From Eudromia elegans (Eukaryota; Chordata; Aves; Tinamiformes; Tinamidae): a DNA stretch of 64,000 nt. Within the stretch, counting starts at the first letter, position 1. Each line of letters begins with the position of its first letter. The position numbers were made by a program, and so were the translations under genes. This document shows positions 1-30,074 of the stretch, one piece after another. The notes below the pieces were generated by a model. That model was not told where the DNA came from. It searched no databases and saw only the letters and a program-made list of their open reading frames with translations. The stretch is taken from assembly GCA_003342815.1 (NCBI GenBank), contig PTEX01000020.1:5072791-5136790 (forward strand), given 5' to 3'.

Positions 1-2047
1 ATTTAAAAAGGTTTTATTTGTAATTAAGCTATTAGAAAAATCAGTTCAGTTTGGTAATGACTTTAGAAGTTACATTTAAAAGCTACCATACTTGTAGAAG
101 TGTGTTTTCTTTCAATGCAGTTCTAAGCTATTTAGTATTTCTGTGAAAGACAGTAAAAAGTGTTTTTTAAGCTCATGCTTTTATTAGCCTTTTGCTTTGA
201 AAAGGGATGGGAAAGAAAATAAAGACTTACGGCATATGGTCTACATACTCCCTTATTTGCTATATGCTTCTAATCTTCAGTACAAAATGAGCTAGACCAG
301 AGGATGCATCTGCATCTCCTAAGGACTTCCCTAGAATTCCAGTGGTATTTTGAACTCTCAGTTGGTTACAGGGAGGAGTGACTGTAATACTGACCTAGAT
401 ACAATTCCAACCTTATTAAAACTTTTAATGTTCAATATTAATGTAACTGAAAGGAAAAAGTTCTGCTATAGTATGTTTACCACAAACTTTATCCAGTCTC
501 TTTCACTTCTGGATTTAAAACTGACAGTGTCTGTAAGTCTGTAGGTTTTCTGTTGGTGTTAAATTTGCAAGATTTTGACTGTGCATTTGACCATGACACG
601 CAGGGAAAGTAGTGTGTGCAGAGTAATGCACTGACATTTGAGACCCTGCTGGTTTAATAGAGGTGCATCTGTAGTGCTTGTACTGGCTGAGTTTCTCGCG
701 CAAAATGAAATTTTGTATTTCATTCTCGTGTAAGTATGACTAGAACAACTTAGGATTTCCTTAAGTTTTTCTTGTCTTGAATCTTGGTGTTCATTAACTT
801 CTGAGCTATAATGTCTCCAAAGTATGTAATTATTCTGTGTACAGGATAGCTGTATTTATACTACACATTCTAAATAGTGTTTTTTCATGGTAACTGTATT
901 TAATGCAAGCCACAGATATCATCGGCAGCTGTAGTAGATATGTACACTTCTGCTTATTTTATTTTTGGAAATGCTCAACTTTTTTCACAACTTTCCAAAC
1001 CTGTGAAGTCTCAACAGCAGCTTTCAGTTGCATTAGGTCTGGTAGGTCTGACTTGTATTTCCTCTACTTGTCTGCCAGTGAAGATTGTCTCAGAAGCAGT
1101 TGCATTTGTAACTTGCTATTGTGTGTGAGGGAATGGCATTGTAAGATGAGCAGCGTTGCACAGAGGCCTGCCTATATGTAGTTTGTCTCGCCCAGCACCA
1201 GCCTTTTCAACAGCTAAGGCTCTGTAGGTGAATTATGTAATGTTTGAGACCATGTTTGTGGCAAATACTCAGGAGCAATCCACATTCTGTCCCAGTTTTT
1301 CGTTGATCGTGTTCTGCTTGGCCCTTCCATATATATTTCAGATCCTTCTACCACATACTAGGTGGCGGAGTGGTCCAGGCCCTATATATAAGCTTTTTTG
1401 GTGGCCTGAACTAAAACCTGAACCACTCAGAAGCCTTTCTGATCTGTTTTTCCTTTTCTAGGCTTGTTACTGGTAGGTTAAGCTGTAAGCAGTGGGCCTC
1501 CCTACAGTATCTTGCTTTAGCTGTTTTATGTTCTGCTAGAAGACAGAATGGAGCCTGTGAAGAGCACTTGAAAGGCTAAGAACTTAGAAGCTGCTGAATT
1601 CCTTAGGCTGACTTTGTTCAGTTTGGTCAATTAAGACAAGTGTGAAGACTTCACCCTTAGGATGGCTGGTGGATTTGAGTTCATATCAACTCTTTTCATG
1701 AAAAGTTTTTCTACTTGTACAGTTATAATTAAATCCTGCTTTGCTGATGACCATCTCTGTAGCTTTCAAATCTTTCTTGCTATTCATAGTCATTGCACTT
1801 TCCCAGGGTCAGTGTTAAATAAGTACAAACTCTTTTCTTTTTCTGATAAATTTCTTTTCAAAAAAGTCAGATTTTTGGTTCTTTAGCGCGGACCTTACTC
1901 TATCCATGTTCTCTACCAATAAGACACACAGCATATTAGGGGCAGATTGAAATCTATTTCTCCAGCTTCTTTGTTTAAACTTCTAAATAAAACCTTTGAA
2001 AGAGTAATGAGTCTTTGAATTATCTTGTCTGGGCTTCTCGATTTGTG

Positions 2048-2105
2048 TTTGAACTTGATATTAGAGGTCTTTTCCAACCGTAACAGTTCTGTGATTCTGT
2101 ATGTG
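2048..2105 (+). mobile_element. CR1 LINE 3' tail remnant
   Basis: The sequence carries a degenerate form of the CR1 3' end: a GAACTTGAT stretch, then GAGGTCTTTTCCAACC, then TTCTGTGATTCTGT. This order is the standard avian CR1 terminus. Only the last ~60 bases remain, so it is a heavily 5'-truncated copy. Confidence 0.65.
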
Positions 2106-2109
2106 TAGA

Positions 2110-2215
2110 TGAGGCACTCGGGGACATGGTTTAGCAGTCAGGATGTTGAAGGGTTTACAGTTGAACTCGATCTTAAAGGTCTTTTCCAGCTAGAATGCTT
2201 CTGTGATTCTATGAC
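2110..2215 (+). mobile_element. CR1 LINE 3' end, truncated
   Basis: A second CR1 terminus directly follows the first. It starts with GAGGCACTCGGGGACATGG, continues through GTTGAACTCGATCTTAAAGG and CTTTTCCAGC, and ends with TTCTGTGATTCTATGA. This is the avian CR1 3' end including the short tail repeat. The close spacing of two tails in the same orientation suggests either adjacent insertions or one duplicated terminus. Confidence 0.75.
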
Positions 2216-4675
2216 CCCATGCTTGGTGGAAATGGTACTCAAATTGTATGCTTTGAGGTAATTGCTCAAAATTACTTGAACTACCTTAGCCATGTTTTAT
2301 ACATACTCTGCCTTGCTCCTCACCTTTCAGGAAGGTTTCAGGAAAAGTTAGCAATTCTAAAGATTTTATGGAAGCAAATAGATTCCTATCATCTTGGAAA
2401 GAGTGTTTTCTTTCACCTTCCTGACAAAGAGGAGAGTGACAGTTAATTTTCAGCCTGTACACCTAATTCATGGGGTAAGTTTGGAAGCTGTGACTTTAAC
2501 CAGAATGATTAAAAATCACACGATATGTTTCCAGTATTTGGGATCACTGGGTCTGACTGGAGAGTAGTTATGAATGGGACATATTCTGCACAGATTTGGT
2601 CATAGAATGTGCTTTGAGTGATTTTGGGCATACCCTGGCCAGAAGAATGCCTGTGCCACCCTAAACTAGCTGGCTAGAGAAGTCTGGGTGTGACTTAAAG
2701 TGATACTCTGAAGTTGCAGTGACCATCTTTGCAGTAATTCTAATGTTTTCTGTGGTTTAATAAGGAACAGCAGTTATGGAGTAAACTTTCATTTGTTGAT
2801 TCATTTTCTTTGATACTAGTCAACTAGCTGCTGTGGAGGCTGACAGTAATAATAGATTAAGATGTAATTTCATATTGTTTCTGGTATAATTTTATAGTCA
2901 TGGGCTGCTAGTGAGATATTTCCCTCTTCCTCAATTCACCTGTTCTGCATTCTTGCATTGGATCTGATTTATTGCTGCAGTGAGAAAAGGAATCAGATAA
3001 ACTTTCTGTTTTGTCTGAGAGAAAGTTGAGCAACCCACCCTTTGGGCTGTCATGTCAGTAAGCTGATGCAACTTGTAACTGCAGAATGGGCAGATCAAAA
3101 GTAAGCAAAGCAGTAGACATTTGCATCTGGAGAAGATGCAGTGGTATTGCACCACTTGGCAGCTCTAAGTTCTGCTGTTTTGGGTAGAAATGCATCCTTG
3201 ACTTAATAATAAGTATGTCTGTAGCCCTGGATGCTGGCTTACTCTGCAGTTTCATGTTGTGTGGGTACTAATGTGTGCCCATACAGGCTAGAGTTCAGAG
3301 TCTGAGGGAGCCTTGGCTTGGCTTTGCTACTGCTTCTCTGGGGTTATAGTTTACAGGTGGTAACTTTCAAAGCAACGGTGAGCTTCAGCACGTGTGAAGT
3401 GATCTGTGCCTTCTGTGCTAGGAAGCTGCTTAGTCTTAGTGCACAGTTCACCGAACTGCCAGCATGTCTGTCTGTTAGATTAGGTTGTCTGTGAGTGTCC
3501 ATAATAGTCTTGGGAGCTCTAAGAATTATCAAAGAAATGTGTAATTTGCCTGGTAGCTCTTCTGACACATGAGTTAGAAATACATGCAGTCCTTACATTC
3601 AAAACTTGAATGGTGCATGGCTATCCCTGGAATGCATGTTGCCCCTTGGGATGTATCAGCAACCCTGGCTTTTCTTAAACAAAACATATGTCTAGGTAAA
3701 AGTTCTAGACTTTTCTTAAATTTATCCTGTCCTTCTCATATGCTCTTTAGTCTAGTTTAGATTATTTGTTCCTTTAAACATCATGGAGGTGCTTTGTAAT
3801 TTTGACAAAGGTCTCCTTATGTTATTTTGACTTCCCCCCTCCCCCCCCTTACTCTTGCAGCTTTTCATGTGGAACTTGACTGGAGTTTTAGATGTTTGAT
3901 TTCACTGAATTGCATGTCAGCAATTCACCTTAAAGGTGGTCTGAAGGGGTATTTGCATCTTAATTGTGCTGTAATGATAGTGTCCCTTTGACCTGAGGGC
4001 TTGCAAATTAATTGGCATTAGGTTGACAGAAAAACAGTGGCACGTTTAACTGGAGCTTCTAAACATTTATCATGAAATAGTTGTCAGGAGTCTGGGTTAT
4101 GCAAGTAGCTTATTTCCGATCTTACTATATGGTATCTAGAGAGAAATCTTTTATGTGGACCACCTTTCATAGGAGAACTGTCTAATTTTATTAACCAGTT
4201 AACTTGGTATTTTTCCCACATCTTACAATTAACTTTAGAGGATTGCTAGGAATGTTGCATATGTAGAACGCCTGACCTTGCCAAAGGGAAAAAGCAATAG
4301 AATTCTCTAGTGCTAGTGGCCCAGCAGATCAACAGTTATTCTGTGTTCCTAAGCATTTTAAGGTTGAAAGCACTGAGGTATAAGCACAATTTCAAAATTT
4401 TTATTTGGAAAAGTCTTCTGACCCTAAGGATATGCTTTAATCCCATACATGAGACATCCGTTTTTTCCAGCAGCAGTATCTGGGTTGATCACACTCGCTT
4501 CTGCTTTCCTCTGCTGTTTAAGTATATAGTAATGCAGACTTAATCACCTTTCAGTTTTTGATGTCTCATAGTGGCTGTTTTAAGTCTTGGTTGTAGAGAG
4601 CCAACCACCAAAAGCAACCACCTACAATCACCGAAAAGCAGATTTTGGAGCTTTGATCTACTCTGTGAAGAGAAC

Positions 4676-5520
4676 TCAGAAGATTGCTGGTTTCTTCATG
4701 CTATCATATGCTACCATAATTGCTGATGTAGCAGTAGATTTGCTTCTTACACCTATTGATGTGAAATGTTTGTTATACCAGTTTCCCAGGCCAGTAAAAA
4801 TACCATCTTCGGTCTTATTTTCCTGAAGAGTTTCTGGTTCCTTTGTTCCTTTTCGAATTCTAAGATCACTGCTGATAATAGGTGTAGAATCTATAGATCA
4901 TCCTGGAGTAAAATCTCTTATCTTTCTGAAGGCTTGTTTGGGTGAAACTTCCCCTTCCTGGATTTCCTTTTCTCCCAGGGCTAAAGAGCCAATGTTTTTA
5001 TGTTTGAATTCCATCCTGGCAATTCCTGGGAATTGCAACTTCAGGGCCACAGCTCGTTCTCTGCAGTCTTTATCAATCTTATCTTCCTTCTGTCTCTTCT
5101 GCTGTCAAACACTTTCCCTTTTGAGTTCAAGAAACTGGAATTGCAGAGTGTTTAAAAATAGTGTTACATCATGGGCTAGTGCGCTGACAAAATGCTGTCC
5201 TCTTTTATTTTTCCCTTTTTCTAATGCTCTATTTCGCTTTTGAGCCTTGCTTTTCAAAGAATTACTATTATAAGCCCAGCCATTACCATCTGAATGGTGA
5301 TAATTACTTCAAAGCCTTTAATTCATGTGCAATTTAAGATTGTATTTTCCAGCATGCATCACTTCATTTATCTATACTAAGTAATGAAATGGTGGACGCC
5401 AATAATTTTGTCCATGAGGTCCCTGTGCACCCACTGGATATGGACTTGGATTCGTTACTTAAACGTTAGGTGATACGGTTGGGTCCGATATGTGCTTAGA
5501 TGCTGGGCAGCTTTTTCAAT
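4676..5520 (-). pseudogene. Degraded coding sequence of unknown parent gene, antisense in TENT4A intron
   Basis: Reading the minus strand from 5308 down to 4676 gives 211 codons in one unbroken frame with only two internal stops, both TGA, before a final TGA. AT-rich non-coding DNA would be expected to show about ten or more. The frame extends upstream (toward 5520) with further stops and a proline/aromatic-rich stretch including NPSPYPVGAQGPHGQNYW. Downstream it includes a lysine-rich segment (KSKAQKRNRALEKGKNKR), a leucine-rich segment (FLNTLQFQFLELKRES) and a charged segment (QKEDKIDKDCRERAVALK). Continuing past 4676 a shifted frame stays open about 47 codons, suggesting a frameshift. I do not recognise the parent protein. 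No poly(A) remnant or flanking repeat is clear, so it could be an old processed copy or a fragment of a duplicated gene. Confidence 0.6.
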
Positions 5521-6578
5521 ACCAACACATTGCTATGTCTTTAAAGTTGGAAGTCTAAATGTTGAGTACACGGTATTAGATTTTGCAATGAAGGAGCAAT
5601 CCCTAACCTAGTAGGAGAATCCCTGTTCCTTTTTAAAGTGTTACTGGCAAATCATGTGAAACATTTAGACTACAGATGTCTTCCCTTCCCACTGAACACC
5701 CAAAACCAAGTTCCCATAAAGATGTGTTGTACCTTTATGCTGTGAAATAAGCTTATTTAGAATTACTGAAAGCTTTCAAAGCTAAAATAGTACTACCTTT
5801 GTCCCAAGATAGTAACTTTCCATGGTCCATTTTTGTGCAGTATTCAATTATTCTTAAATACTGATAATCGAGAAAATAGTAATTTCAACAAACAGCTCTT
5901 GATAAAAGAAAAGACCAAAAGACAAACTCTCAAACAGCTCCTGCTCAAGAAGACCTGCCATGCAAATGGCTGAATATTGGGAGCGTATTTTGTAAACCAC
6001 TGCTCCGTACTTACTGTTTAACATCAGTCACTGTTCAACAGGACAAGTTGAACTTTTTTAACTCAGTTATTTGAGTCATCTTAAGTTCTAGCTCATTCGG
6101 GTTTTGGAGCCAATCTGTTTCTCGTTTCCATTACCTCACGATCCATGGTACTTCCTTTATAACTGCAGGGATCTTAATACTTTTAGCTTCTGTTAGAAAT
6201 CTATAAGCAAGGACCAGAGAATCTTCCACTTCAGTAGGAAGAGGAATTGGGAGTCCAGGATACCAATATGATCAGTGCGTCTTGTAGCTGTTGTAATACA
6301 GATTTTGTGAAAAATATTTCCTTTTGTATGGAGAAATGCAAGAACCTGTAAAGTGCTATATTTAGGTACTTTAGCATTTGTATGTGTATTCTTGATAGCT
6401 GAGATGCATTGTTTAGAAATATAGAATTTAAAAATGTTTTATTTATGTGTTAGTGTTTGCATAGTAGTATGGCACGAGGTAAGTAATACACCAGTTTTAA
6501 AAAGCATGACTCTTCAGTAGCCCAAATGCTGCAAATGAAAGATTGGAAAGATGTTTGATTGTGGATAGCTTGCATTGA

Positions 6579-24123
<17,545 letters not shown>

Positions 24124-24571
24124 TGGCAGATGCCAGGCTGCCCTTCCCCACTTTGGACTGAAAAGGAGCGAGTGCCACTCGACTTGGGGCATGGAGACCA
24201 GCGTCCAGCACACTCTTTTATTGGTGTTGCCAAATATCTGCAGCTGCTGACTTCTTTGCATGTTTCTTTGTGTGGTGGTTCAGTCCATCTTCAAGAAGTA
24301 GTTGTGCTTATCTGTGAAGCCTTATTAAATGTTTGTTTTTCTGCCTTCCCACAACGGTTCATCCAGTGCCGATGCAGCTCTGACGGTGGAACTGCAAGGA
24401 CATTTACAAATGCTGTGGCTTTTTTTGCTGTGGCTACATCTGGTCCTTTGTGGGGTTTTTTTATTATTTGTTTTTTTTATTATTTTAGAAGTGAAGGAAA
24501 CTTCAGTTGGTGTCTTTTTTTATTTTTTTTTTTTCTTTCCCTTGCAGCAAATCCAGTTGGGAATTCATGAA

Positions 24572-24577
24572 AATAAA
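24572..24577 (+). terminator. Proximal AATAAA polyadenylation hexamer
   Basis: A canonical hexamer about 450 bases after the stop codon, followed within 40 bases by a T-rich region. Use would give a short 3' UTR. Confidence 0.4.
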
Positions 24578-26030
24578 TTTGCTGCTCTTCTGTTTTTGTT
24601 TCAAAGTTCAGATTTTTTTTTTCTCTGTAAATATTGGAAGTATAATTTGTGCAATAACTTGGAATTTTTAATTTAATTTCATATTGTCTCATAAGTTATA
24701 TTTAAGGAGTTTTTTTAATTTACAGATCCTTTCCCAGGTTGCATTATCTAAGTTGGGTTCATAGTTTTGGCAGGTTGTCTGAGCAGTGTTACAAACGTGA
24801 CATTTGGTAATATCCAAGGCTTCTTGATTCACAATGAAAGGCAATTTGGCTTACGGTTTTAAGAAGGTGTTAAACTCCAAAGCATTTTGACCCTGTGTTT
24901 TTTAGCTCATTGTCTGGCCTTTATCAGTTGTCTTGCTCTGACCAATGAGTTTTAGTTTATTCTTTAACTAGGTAACAAATCCAGCATTCGTAGGACCAGA
25001 AGTAAAACTTCCAAGGGGGAGGGGGAAAAGGTTGGTTTAAGTTCTGACTTGAAATTAAAAAGCTGTGAACTACGTGCTTTGATGCATTTTAGTAATGTAA
25101 CCTGTTAATGTTTGGGTTCAAACAACATTATTAAACAGAGGTACCCGGCTTAAGGAATGTGGAGAAAGGAAATATGTTGATTCCATTAAGGAATCTGTAT
25201 AGCAGTATGCATTAGTTCTGTTAAGAGCAAATATACAAAAAGAACTTCGGCTGCTTTAAGCATTACAAGAAGTATCTTTTAATGTATTGCAGGAGAGCAC
25301 AGCCCAGTGTTGTACACAGTATGAGTGGCTGGCACTTAATTTACAGATGCATACAGGTATACTATGCAAGTGTGTATTGCCATGACAAACACTGTCTTTA
25401 ACTTTTTGAAAAATACATCCTGCCTAACCCTGAGTTTTAAAAGCACCACAGTTGTCCTGGGAGTAGGTCACATCTCATGCCCTCTGACTTACCTTTATTT
25501 TTAATGCATTCTTAAACTGGATCAGTTATTTCAAAGTCCATTAGCGAGGAGAGCTGAAGAAAAGCCCTGTTAACGGGATGCCTATACTGTGTGCAGCTAC
25601 AGAAGGTTTTAAAACAGATACCTGACTGTTAAAATGAGGTGTCTGGTATGATGAAGCTTTTTAATATGCAGTATGCCTTTGAAGCAGGAGTTGTTCGTGT
25701 TATGGCTGAATGTGTCGCATCCAAGCAGGTCTGTGAGGGGAGAGAGGGCAACATTCCAAAGTAGAGTAGTGCATATCTGTTTGCAACAAGTTTGTCTTAA
25801 TGCTCCAGACTCATCACAATTTTAAAAGATTGTGAGCTGATTCCTGAATAATATTTAAGGGCTGTTACATGAGCCTGTACTGCTTAGTCTTCACACACTA
25901 GCAATATTGACCATAAAACTACATTAAGGAGCCTTCAAAGGCTTTAGTTGGTGTCTTATATTAGCGTCCATTTTAAAGCAAAATTCATTTAAAAAGTGGT
26001 ATCATGTAACATTTCAGTCATGGTGAACCA

Positions 26031-26036
26031 AATAAA
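26031..26036 (+). terminator. Distal AATAAA polyadenylation hexamer (1)
   Basis: Canonical hexamer about 1.9 kb after the stop, followed by a GT-containing stretch (CACTGTGGTTATGTGC) that could serve as a downstream element. Confidence 0.5.
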
Positions 26037-26166
26037 TTGGCCTGGCTATCACTGTGGTTATGTGCTACAGGTTTAAAAAATCATGTTTAACTTTTTTTGT
26101 GTGGACAACTATGTGGAAGCTAAAATTGACATATTTTTATGTAAAGTTTTCTATTCTTTGATTTTT

Positions 26167-26172
26167 AATAAA
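26167..26172 (+). terminator. Distal AATAAA polyadenylation hexamer (2)
   Basis: Canonical hexamer 130 bases after the previous one. It is followed by a TCTGTACATCTTTATGAT stretch. I place the end of the gene near here because no further hexamer cluster appears in the next few hundred bases. Confidence 0.5.
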
Positions 26173-26190
26173 CTTTGGAGACCAGTCACT

Positions 26191-29100
26191 CTTCTGTACA
26201 TCTTTATGATAAAGATTAATGGAGGATGTAAATTAGCCATATCTTACAGTTTAAAATGCACTTTGAATATATATTTAAATTGTTCTTGCAAAACATTTTC
26301 AGAATGAGGTTGGAAGGGGGATGGATGCTGTGGGAAAAGCACGTCCTCGCTGTACTGGTAAGTCTGTCCGCTCTTTGATGTGTTTAGAAAGGGAGTGATG
26401 AACATGACATTTGGTTTCTAGATTGGTACGTGTGAACAAAGAAGTTAAAGATGGTTCCCTACAGTATTCCTAAAAGAAAAGATGAACTAAACTGATATTT
26501 TGAGATAACTTTCTACATTGTCTCTTAATCCTTCTTTCAGAAGGATTTCAAAATTTGCTTTCAAAATTTGGGGCCAGTTTTTAGCCTCTGGAGATGCATT
26601 GTTGCTTTGTTAACCCTCTAAGAAGATTTTGAAATTTCAGTAACTGTCTCAAATTTAAAACTTAAGATACTGAGTCTTAAGAGTTGTGCAAATCAGCAAA
26701 GAAAAAAAATTCCCAAGAAACAAAACTGAAGTATTTGACAGACTGTGATGCAGGATGAGGGATTCAGAGACACAAATCCGTGATACTTGGTCAGTGTTAA
26801 TATTCCCTGGAGAATACTAGGGAAGCATTAATGTGCTGGGAGTTTGTGTTCCTTTGAACCCTTGTCAAAAATGAGATATTCATCTGATGTGTCCTCCTAC
26901 TGACTGAGGTTTCTTTGCTATATTCACAGGTGAAGTCCACTGTGCTCTTTAGTGTGTGAAGAGGCTGCAAATCGGATTGGTGTGGTCAGAGTATGTCATG
27001 GAAAAAGCTCAGTCACTGTCCTGCTGAACTTTCAAGAGATGTCATTGCTCATATCATCTTGCCACTGTCTCCTTCGTTCACCTGTGTACGTGGGGTAAGA
27101 ATATGTGGAGGCATTGCCCATTGGTACAGCGTTGCTTTCCACAGAAAGTTAGTGAACAGCATCCTGAACACAGAGGAGAACAGGCATAGCAGCAATCTGA
27201 GCAATGTTGAAGTGTGATATACCTCCAAATATAGCTTGAATTGTAAGCACCAAATTGTAGCAAGTAACAGTAATGTTATTGCGAGTTCTTGGGAGTTCTC
27301 AAGCCCAGCAAGCCTGTTGCTTGCTTGCTGCAGCTGGTACAAACTGGCTGTAGCTTTTCTCATACCAGGACCAAACTGAAGTGTCCTGCCCTGAATCATT
27401 CTGAAAGGAGAGCTGAGAAAACTACAAACACTTAGTTGTGTGTTATGCCCTCCACACAAGTTACTATATGGATTAGGAAAATGGGCGACTTCCAGGGCTG
27501 GAAGTAAGATGTGCTAGAAGAGGGTTCCTGAAGAGGGATGATCTTAGAAACAAGAAGGGAGCCTGAAAAAGAGGGTTACAAATGTCTTGGGAAAGGTCAT
27601 GGAAGTGAGGAGAGTTATGGGAGACCAGGTAGATGCGTGGATATGGCAGCTGAAAGAGATGCCTAGAGATCTTGTAACACTCAAGGCTGTAACACTGAAC
27701 AGCTGCACAGTATGAGCTTAATACGGCTTTCTGGATGACCTCCTAACAAAGCAAAGGCCTAGCGAGCACGGAGGAGAGACAAGCAGGTGAGAGTGTAAAA
27801 TTAATTATTTTAGAATAAAAGTGACAATTTTGTTGATTTTTATTAAATCCAGTATCCAGATCTATTTCTGCAACTCACCTGTAACAGAAAATGGTTTTAG
27901 AAGTGCAATGCTGACCATTTATTGAACTTTTAAGTAGACAACAGGTAAAGGGGATGTTTAAGAAGACAACACATTCCTCTCCTGCAATTGATAGAATACA
28001 TCTGTAAATTCTAGGACACACTGATTGAAATAAGAATACACTAACTTCTGGAGTCAGTTCCTCAAAATGCATAGTCACAAAACACAGATTGCTGGTCAGG
28101 AAGCAGGTTAATCTTCCTGGCTAAAATGATTTTTTTTGCATCTTCATGATATTAATAAACGTATATTCTCCCTCTTCTGATTTCAGTCAACTTGCGTTTG
28201 TAATGGTAACACCATATGACTAAAATTAATTATTTGCATCATCTTTGTAATATTAAATGAATTTTGTTTCTCCCCTGATTTTACTTGGTAGTAAATGATA
28301 GTGCAGTGCAGGTATGTGGAAGAAACTGTTTGTCTAGTGTCATGAAAACACTGGAATCCTAAATTCTTCACCTTTTCTTGCTGATGGGAGTTGCACAGAT
28401 GTCATATGGAAACTTCTGATAGTAAAAATCTGTTTCATGTTTATTTTGCAATATAGAAGTAGGTAAATTACTTGCACTAACAGTAAAACAGCATTCATGG
28501 AACTGAAAGTATGATGCAAAAGCTTTACTTAGAGGTTGGGTTTTGAGGCTGTGATTCCTCCAAGCTGTGCCTAAGTAACTCTAGATAAGGTGTATAGATT
28601 GCAGATGTTCATTATTTTCCGTTGTAGAAACAGGGAAGAATGTCCACAAAGAAAAGGGAAGCAAAGTCTGAAGAGATGAATGAACATGTTTTGAAATATA
28701 ACCATCCTGACATAATGGCAATTATTGCACATCAGACCGCAGACTTTACTGATAGGGACCTAAAAATAACAGCAACAAAATCCTAAGATTAGTATGATAT
28801 TTGGAGAACAGCTGGTTTAGTGTCGCTAAGAAAGGGTGAATGTCCTTATGTGGACAGTTAGTACCAATGCTTGAACACCTAAGAATTTTTCGCTGCTTCT
28901 AAATGGTGGAAACTTATGGTTAGAAATGGTAAAAAGAGAAAGACCTGGACATGAGTTCACAATATGACTAAATTTGTCTGCCTTGTAGGAAGTATGAAGG
29001 TGATCCTAAAGCATATGAGATGAAATATTTTCCAGAGTGACTTCCTTTGGTTCCAGTGGTTAGGTTCCCTGTGGCATTTTTTGGCATTTGAGGAACTACT

Positions 29101-30074
29101 TCATATTCTGGAAACTCATCAAAAGTTACAACAATTTAGCTTTTACGCTGTATATATAAAAAAAAATATAATATGTGAGGTATAGATATTATATATATAC
29201 ACACACACACACACACACCCCAGTGTATATTGTATTTGGTAGGTGTCACAGGCCCTGTTCACCCCTCTGATCAAGCTCTGGAAACGTCCTAACTAAACCA
29301 TCGTAGGACCCTTCCCCTTTGTACCACCCTTTACCCTCCGGCCCTCCAGCTGCCACCTCTGCCTGCGTCCTGCTCTCCAGCACGTGCTGCTGATGGGCAT
29401 CAGCTCTTGTCTGTCCTGGCATGCTGCACAGTGATGGCGCGGTCCTTACAATGGTGCTCAGCCCTGTCCCACCCAGCCTCCAGGAGAGGTCTCTGAGGTG
29501 GCAGATGCCATCACCCAGTGCTTTGCATGAGTCTGACTTGGGTTGTAGGAAGGGAAAACCTGCGTTTTTGGGTCTCACTTGACAGGAGTGAGGGCTGGGT
29601 TGGAGGGAGGAAGTGTCAGAGCTTGTGAGGACTTTAATTCTTGAACAGTGTTCAACTTACCGAGACATTATGCAAGATATGTCCAGATTTCAAAGGCCAA
29701 GGTGATGTGGATGAGACAAGGCCCCAGCAGGTCTTTTGTGAAGGATGCTTTATGAAAAGTGTTGTGGTGAAGGTGAATTGAATTGTTCCAGCATTGCTTA
29801 AGCAGATCTCCGTCAGCAGCTGCTTCACAATTTGCTTGTCTTTATTTTACGTCAGTACTGGATCTGGGGGCAGGAGAACATTTGTTTCCTCTGGACTTCT
29901 TTTTTGCTTATTTCAGTGAAAGTGCCTGTGCGGTGCTAGAAATGACCGTCACTCACAGGGCTCCAACGTGCTAAATCGACTGGTGTGCTATTTTCCTAGC
30001 CCTCATCTTAGAGGGTGTTGCAAGACGTGCCTCTGCTGTTTGTCCTAAGGGGAAATAGAATTCTCCGTGTTTAG
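26191..30074. other. Intergenic, no gene seen
   Basis: No open frame here resembles a known protein; the longest (minus strand, 27049-27459) has no recognisable motif. The block contains an AT/CA microsatellite near 29.15-29.22 kb and a more GC-rich section at about 29.24-29.58 kb with scattered stops. Confidence 0.7.
29149..29218. repeat. AT-rich stretch plus (CA)n microsatellite
   Basis: Runs of TA dinucleotides and A's lead into ATATATATACACAC and a pure CA run to about 29218. Likely length-polymorphic. Confidence 0.85.

Larger units (their letters stand above)
24124..26190 (+). other. TENT4A: TENT4A 3' untranslated region
   Basis: Sequence from the TAA stop to just beyond the most distal AATAAA in the cluster. 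It begins with a stretch that stays open without meaning, then turns T-rich (24,425-24,540, repeated TTATTT and T-runs), which is typical of vertebrate 3' UTRs and could bind AU- or U-rich element proteins. The end point is inferred from the hexamers at 24572, 26031 and 26167, not from transcript data. Confidence 0.65.

Noticed and set aside
1364-1386. GGTGGCGGAGTGGTCCAGG, resembling the D-arm of a serine or leucine tRNA
   Set aside because: No T-arm box (GGTTCGAATCC-like) or acceptor stem follows within tRNA distance; a chance match.
24130-24570. 146-codon + strand open frame just after the TENT4A stop
   Set aside because: It falls in the 3' UTR, becomes a string of Phe over T-runs, and resembles no known protein.
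27049-27459. 136-codon minus-strand open frame
   Set aside because: Leu/Cys-rich composition with no motif, no splice context and no recognisable family; length is within chance for this much sequence.
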